Source of the DNA: DAOMOD01 sp964526035
GTDB lineage: Bacteria > Pseudomonadota > Gammaproteobacteria > Xanthomonadales > BPKI01
Direction: 5' to 3'
Length of the DNA stretch: 16,660 bases
Assembly: GCA_964526035.1 (NCBI GenBank)
Contig: CAZGKE010000068.1
Coordinates: 1-16,660, forward strand
Shown: in pieces, positions 15,401 to 16,660 of the stretch
Layout: the number at the start of each line of letters is the position of its first letter
How positions within the stretch are numbered: the stretch's first letter is position 1
Made by a program: the position numbers and the translations under genes
The notes under the pieces: model-generated
Seen by the model: the letters and a program-made list of their open reading frames with translations, nothing else
Database searches by the model: none
Told to the model about the DNA's origin: nothing

Positions 15401-16660
15401 TTTCGACACGCGCTACGCACCCGCCTACTACGAGGACACCGACCTCGCCTTCAAGGTGCGCGCGGCGGGATTCCGGGTCTACTACCAGCCGCGCGCCACG
15501 GTGGTGCACTTCGAGGGCGTCACCTCCGGCACCGACGTCGGCAGCGGCATCAAGCGTCATCAGGTGCTGAACCAGATCACTTTCCTGGACTCCTGGCGCG
15601 ATGCGCTGGCCGCGCATCCGGCGCCCGGCAGCAATCCGGGGCTGGCCTGCGAACATCGCGTCCGCGGCCGCCTGCTGGTGATTGATGCCACCGTGCCGAC
15701 ACCCGACCAGGATTCCGGCTCGCTGCGCCTGGTGAACCTGATGAAGGTAGCTCAGGATCTTGGTTGGAAGGTGGCGTTCATTGCCGACAATCGCCTGTCG
15801 CTGCCGGGCTATACCGAGGCACTGCAGGATCTGGGCGTGGAGGCGCTGCATGCGCCCTGGGTCGAGGATCCGGTGGCGTTTCTGTCCGAACGCGGCCGCG
15901 ATTTCGACGCGGTGCTGGTGTGCCGACACTACGTCGCCGTGAACTGGCTGCCGCTGCTCAGACGCTATGCGCCGCAGGCACGCGTGCTGTTCGATACCGT
16001 CGACCTGCACTATCTGCGCGAACAGCGGCTGGCCGAGCTGGAAGACGACGCCGCCCTGCACCGCCAGGCCCTGGCGACGCGGCGTCAGGAGCAGGCGGTC
16101 ATGCGCCAGAGCGACATCACCCTGGTGGTGAGTCCCATCGAGAAGGCGCTGCTCGAACAGGAGATGCCCGGTCTGCCGCTGGCCGTTCTCTCCAACGTGC
16201 ATGAAGTCCGCGGCTGCCGCCTGGACTTCGAGGCGCGCGCCGACCTGGTCTTCGTCGGCGGCTACCAGCATCCGCCCAACGTCGACGCCGCCATCTGGGT
16301 GGTGCGCGAGATCCTGCCGCTGATCCGCGCCGAACTGCCCGACGCGGTCCTGCATCTGGTGGGCAGCCGCGCTCCGCCGCAGGTGATTGCGCTGGGCGAG
16401 GTGGACGGAGTGAAGTTCCACGGCTTTGTGGAGAATATCGACCCGCTGATGGACGGCTGCCGCATCGCCGTCGCGCCGCTGCGCTACGGTGCCGGCGTCA
16501 AGGGAAAGATCAACCTGAGCCTGGCGCACGGACAGCCGGTGGTGGCGACGACCGTGGCGGTGGAAGGCATGGATATGGCCGACGGCCGCGACGTGCTGGT
16601 GGCCGACGATCCCGCGGATTTCGCCGCAGCCGTGGTGCGACTGTACCGAGACCGCGAACT
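12417..16660 (+). CDS. Giant multi-domain glycosyltransferase (GT-A-like, GT4, coiled coil, GT2, GT4), 3' end beyond window
   Basis: A single frame of more than 1,414 codons runs without a stop to the right edge. Residues 1-200 resemble a degenerate GT-A domain (MLVLATDAVWPQGLWQRL, about 72-89). Residues about 210-600 are a GT-B/GT4 unit: LHLLHGWGGG (His220-Gly225), VSSLIGHSLDALRTGLPT, LGRIQGGKG (Arg446-Lys451) and an exact EX7E motif Glu518-Glu526. Residues about 620-730 are charged and heptad-like, a likely coiled coil, ending in SRSWRVTAPLR. From 821 a GT2 domain starts with QVSVIVPVYN, followed by DD at 857-858, NND at 905-907 and YYEDTD (Glu1006, Asp1007, Asp1009). PTPDQDSGSLR (1094-1104) opens a second GT4-like domain with VGGYQHPPN and GAGVKGKI (Lys1362, Lys1364). 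Such fusions are typical of LPS O-antigen or surface-glycan loci. The ATG at 12417 is the first in frame (a GTG at 12405 is possible) but has no clear Shine-Dalgarno. Confidence 0.92.
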   Translation, partial: MPPLVLGLWGSRPPPAESLARLRAALPAGHRFLWAGPATACPQGATSLEVRGRSFGGALAALHRARSADSEMLVLATDAVWPQGLWQRLSAARAAAPDALLTALDPARPALSPLSPLTSDGAGHTPAALDRACWLLGERTLIDCTDISPACSLWPRADRGRPPCMVLDHLCLARSGAPWPRADGTPGLDLLRHRLLDYRHAENTALPGLDGRPLLLHLLHGWGGGALGFVRDLVGASREHAHLVLVARAAPGARHTADRLELYADVDAPPLRSWSLAEPIDATARTHGAYRRRLNELIARFGVDAIVVSSLIGHSLDALRTGLPTTVICHDYYPVWPELHSDFGDRRRAFDRGELEQRLRQAQLAPLPQRDAAFWWALRKEWLQALHDADAHMVAPGRSLRDNLCRIAPELSRRPWSVIPHGVQLLPRATIERSQRPRLRFLVLGRIQGGKGEALLREVIPALDGEAEFHLLGCGQSGMRFFGQRGVHIEMNYRREDLPTHIARIGPDAALIAASVAESFSYTLSELWMLGVPVIATALGSLAERIEDASNGLLVAPQAGAIIEQLRAIMAEPTLLDVLRETAPPAQRSLADMAADYHALWPQRSGTAPGVPLLPSPLHDDAARLAANVDRLQAQLDRALDDIAAQQLELERRAHWAMDQSRLAQKNSRWAQSLQQLLDESHAAREVLRTEFDERTEWALALRSETEQLHALVAERHGEVERLEEEVRELLASRSWRVTAPLRSLTLRIRRLRDGVGFRTSRMRGLLARSRQSLRTRGLAGTVRRGRELLKREQPAAVEPISIDTDRPFAPFAVPRAEAPQVSVIVPVYNHFHHTNACLRSLAEVAEGTAFEVVVVDDCSSDETPDRLQQIDGLSLVRNAENLGFIGACNAGAAAARGEFLVFLNNDTVVTGGWLSALCQTFEQREDCGLAGARLVYPDGRLQEAGGIVFADGSGWNWGRFEDPRHPRYGYLREADYCSGAAIMVRAGLFHELGGFDTRYAPAYYEDTDLAFKVRAAGFRVYYQPRATVVHFEGVTSGTDVGSGIKRHQVLNQITFLDSWRDALAAHPAPGSNPGLACEHRVRGRLLVIDATVPTPDQDSGSLRLVNLMKVAQDLGWKVAFIADNRLSLPGYTEALQDLGVEALHAPWVEDPVAFLSERGRDFDAVLVCRHYVAVNWLPLLRRYAPQARVLFDTVDLHYLREQRLAELEDDAALHRQALATRRQEQAVMRQSDITLVVSPIEKALLEQEMPGLPLAVLSNVHEVRGCRLDFEARADLVFVGGYQHPPNVDAAIWVVREILPLIRAELPDAVLHLVGSRAPPQVIALGEVDGVKFHGFVENIDPLMDGCRIAVAPLRYGAGVKGKINLSLAHGQPVVATTVAVEGMDMADGRDVLVADDPADFAAAVVRLYRDRE

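Noticed and set aside
1..16660. Defence island, prophage, CRISPR or transposon
   Set aside because: No nuclease, toxin, integrase, transposase or repeat-spacer pattern was seen; base composition looks even and genes are mostly housekeeping or envelope-related.

Overview
The window is GC-rich, densely coding chromosomal DNA from a gammaproteobacterium, most likely of the Xanthomonadales. This is inferred from gene content and protein sequence: a PBP1b / TPR-lipoprotein / YoaA-type helicase block, a TsaB gene, a VolA-type lipase lipoprotein and a giant multi-domain LPS-type glycosyltransferase. No tRNA, rRNA, insertion sequence, integrase or CRISPR array was seen, so there is no sign of a mobile island.

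Layout, left to right. (1) 1-812, minus: 5' part of a secreted lipase-like lipoprotein (Lipase_bact_N/VolA type), running off the left edge, with its own sigma70-like promoter and a 10-bp inverted repeat just upstream. (2) 939-1838, minus: an NAD(P)-binding extended SDR protein lacking the usual YxxxK pair. (3) 1917-3293, plus: a DASS/SLC13 sodium:dicarboxylate-type transporter, divergent from the SDR gene. (4) 3348-5873, minus: tsaB preceded by a polytopic membrane protein of unknown function with GT-C-like topology. (5) 6236-7381, plus: a response regulator with one degenerate and one canonical receiver domain and no output domain. (6) 7428-12174, minus: a tightly coupled operon mrcB (PBP1b) - TPR lipoprotein (LpoP candidate) - yoaA helicase, with ATGA and TGATG overlaps. 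(7) 12417 to the right edge, plus: one uninterrupted reading frame of more than 1,414 codons encoding a multi-domain glycosyltransferase (degenerate GT-A-like region, GT4, coiled coil, GT2, GT4).

Functional themes. Much of the window concerns the cell envelope: PBP1b polymerises and crosslinks peptidoglycan, and the lipoprotein translated with it is the obvious candidate for its outer-membrane activator, analogous to LpoP of Pseudomonas. The giant glycosyltransferase, divergent from mrcB, probably builds O-antigen or another surface glycan, and the lipase-like lipoprotein acts at the cell surface. The rest is housekeeping (t6A tRNA modification, DNA repair helicase), uptake and signalling. 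The most interesting items are the coupled PBP1b/lipoprotein/helicase operon, the architecture of the giant glycosyltransferase, the output-less double-receiver protein and the unassigned membrane protein upstream of tsaB.
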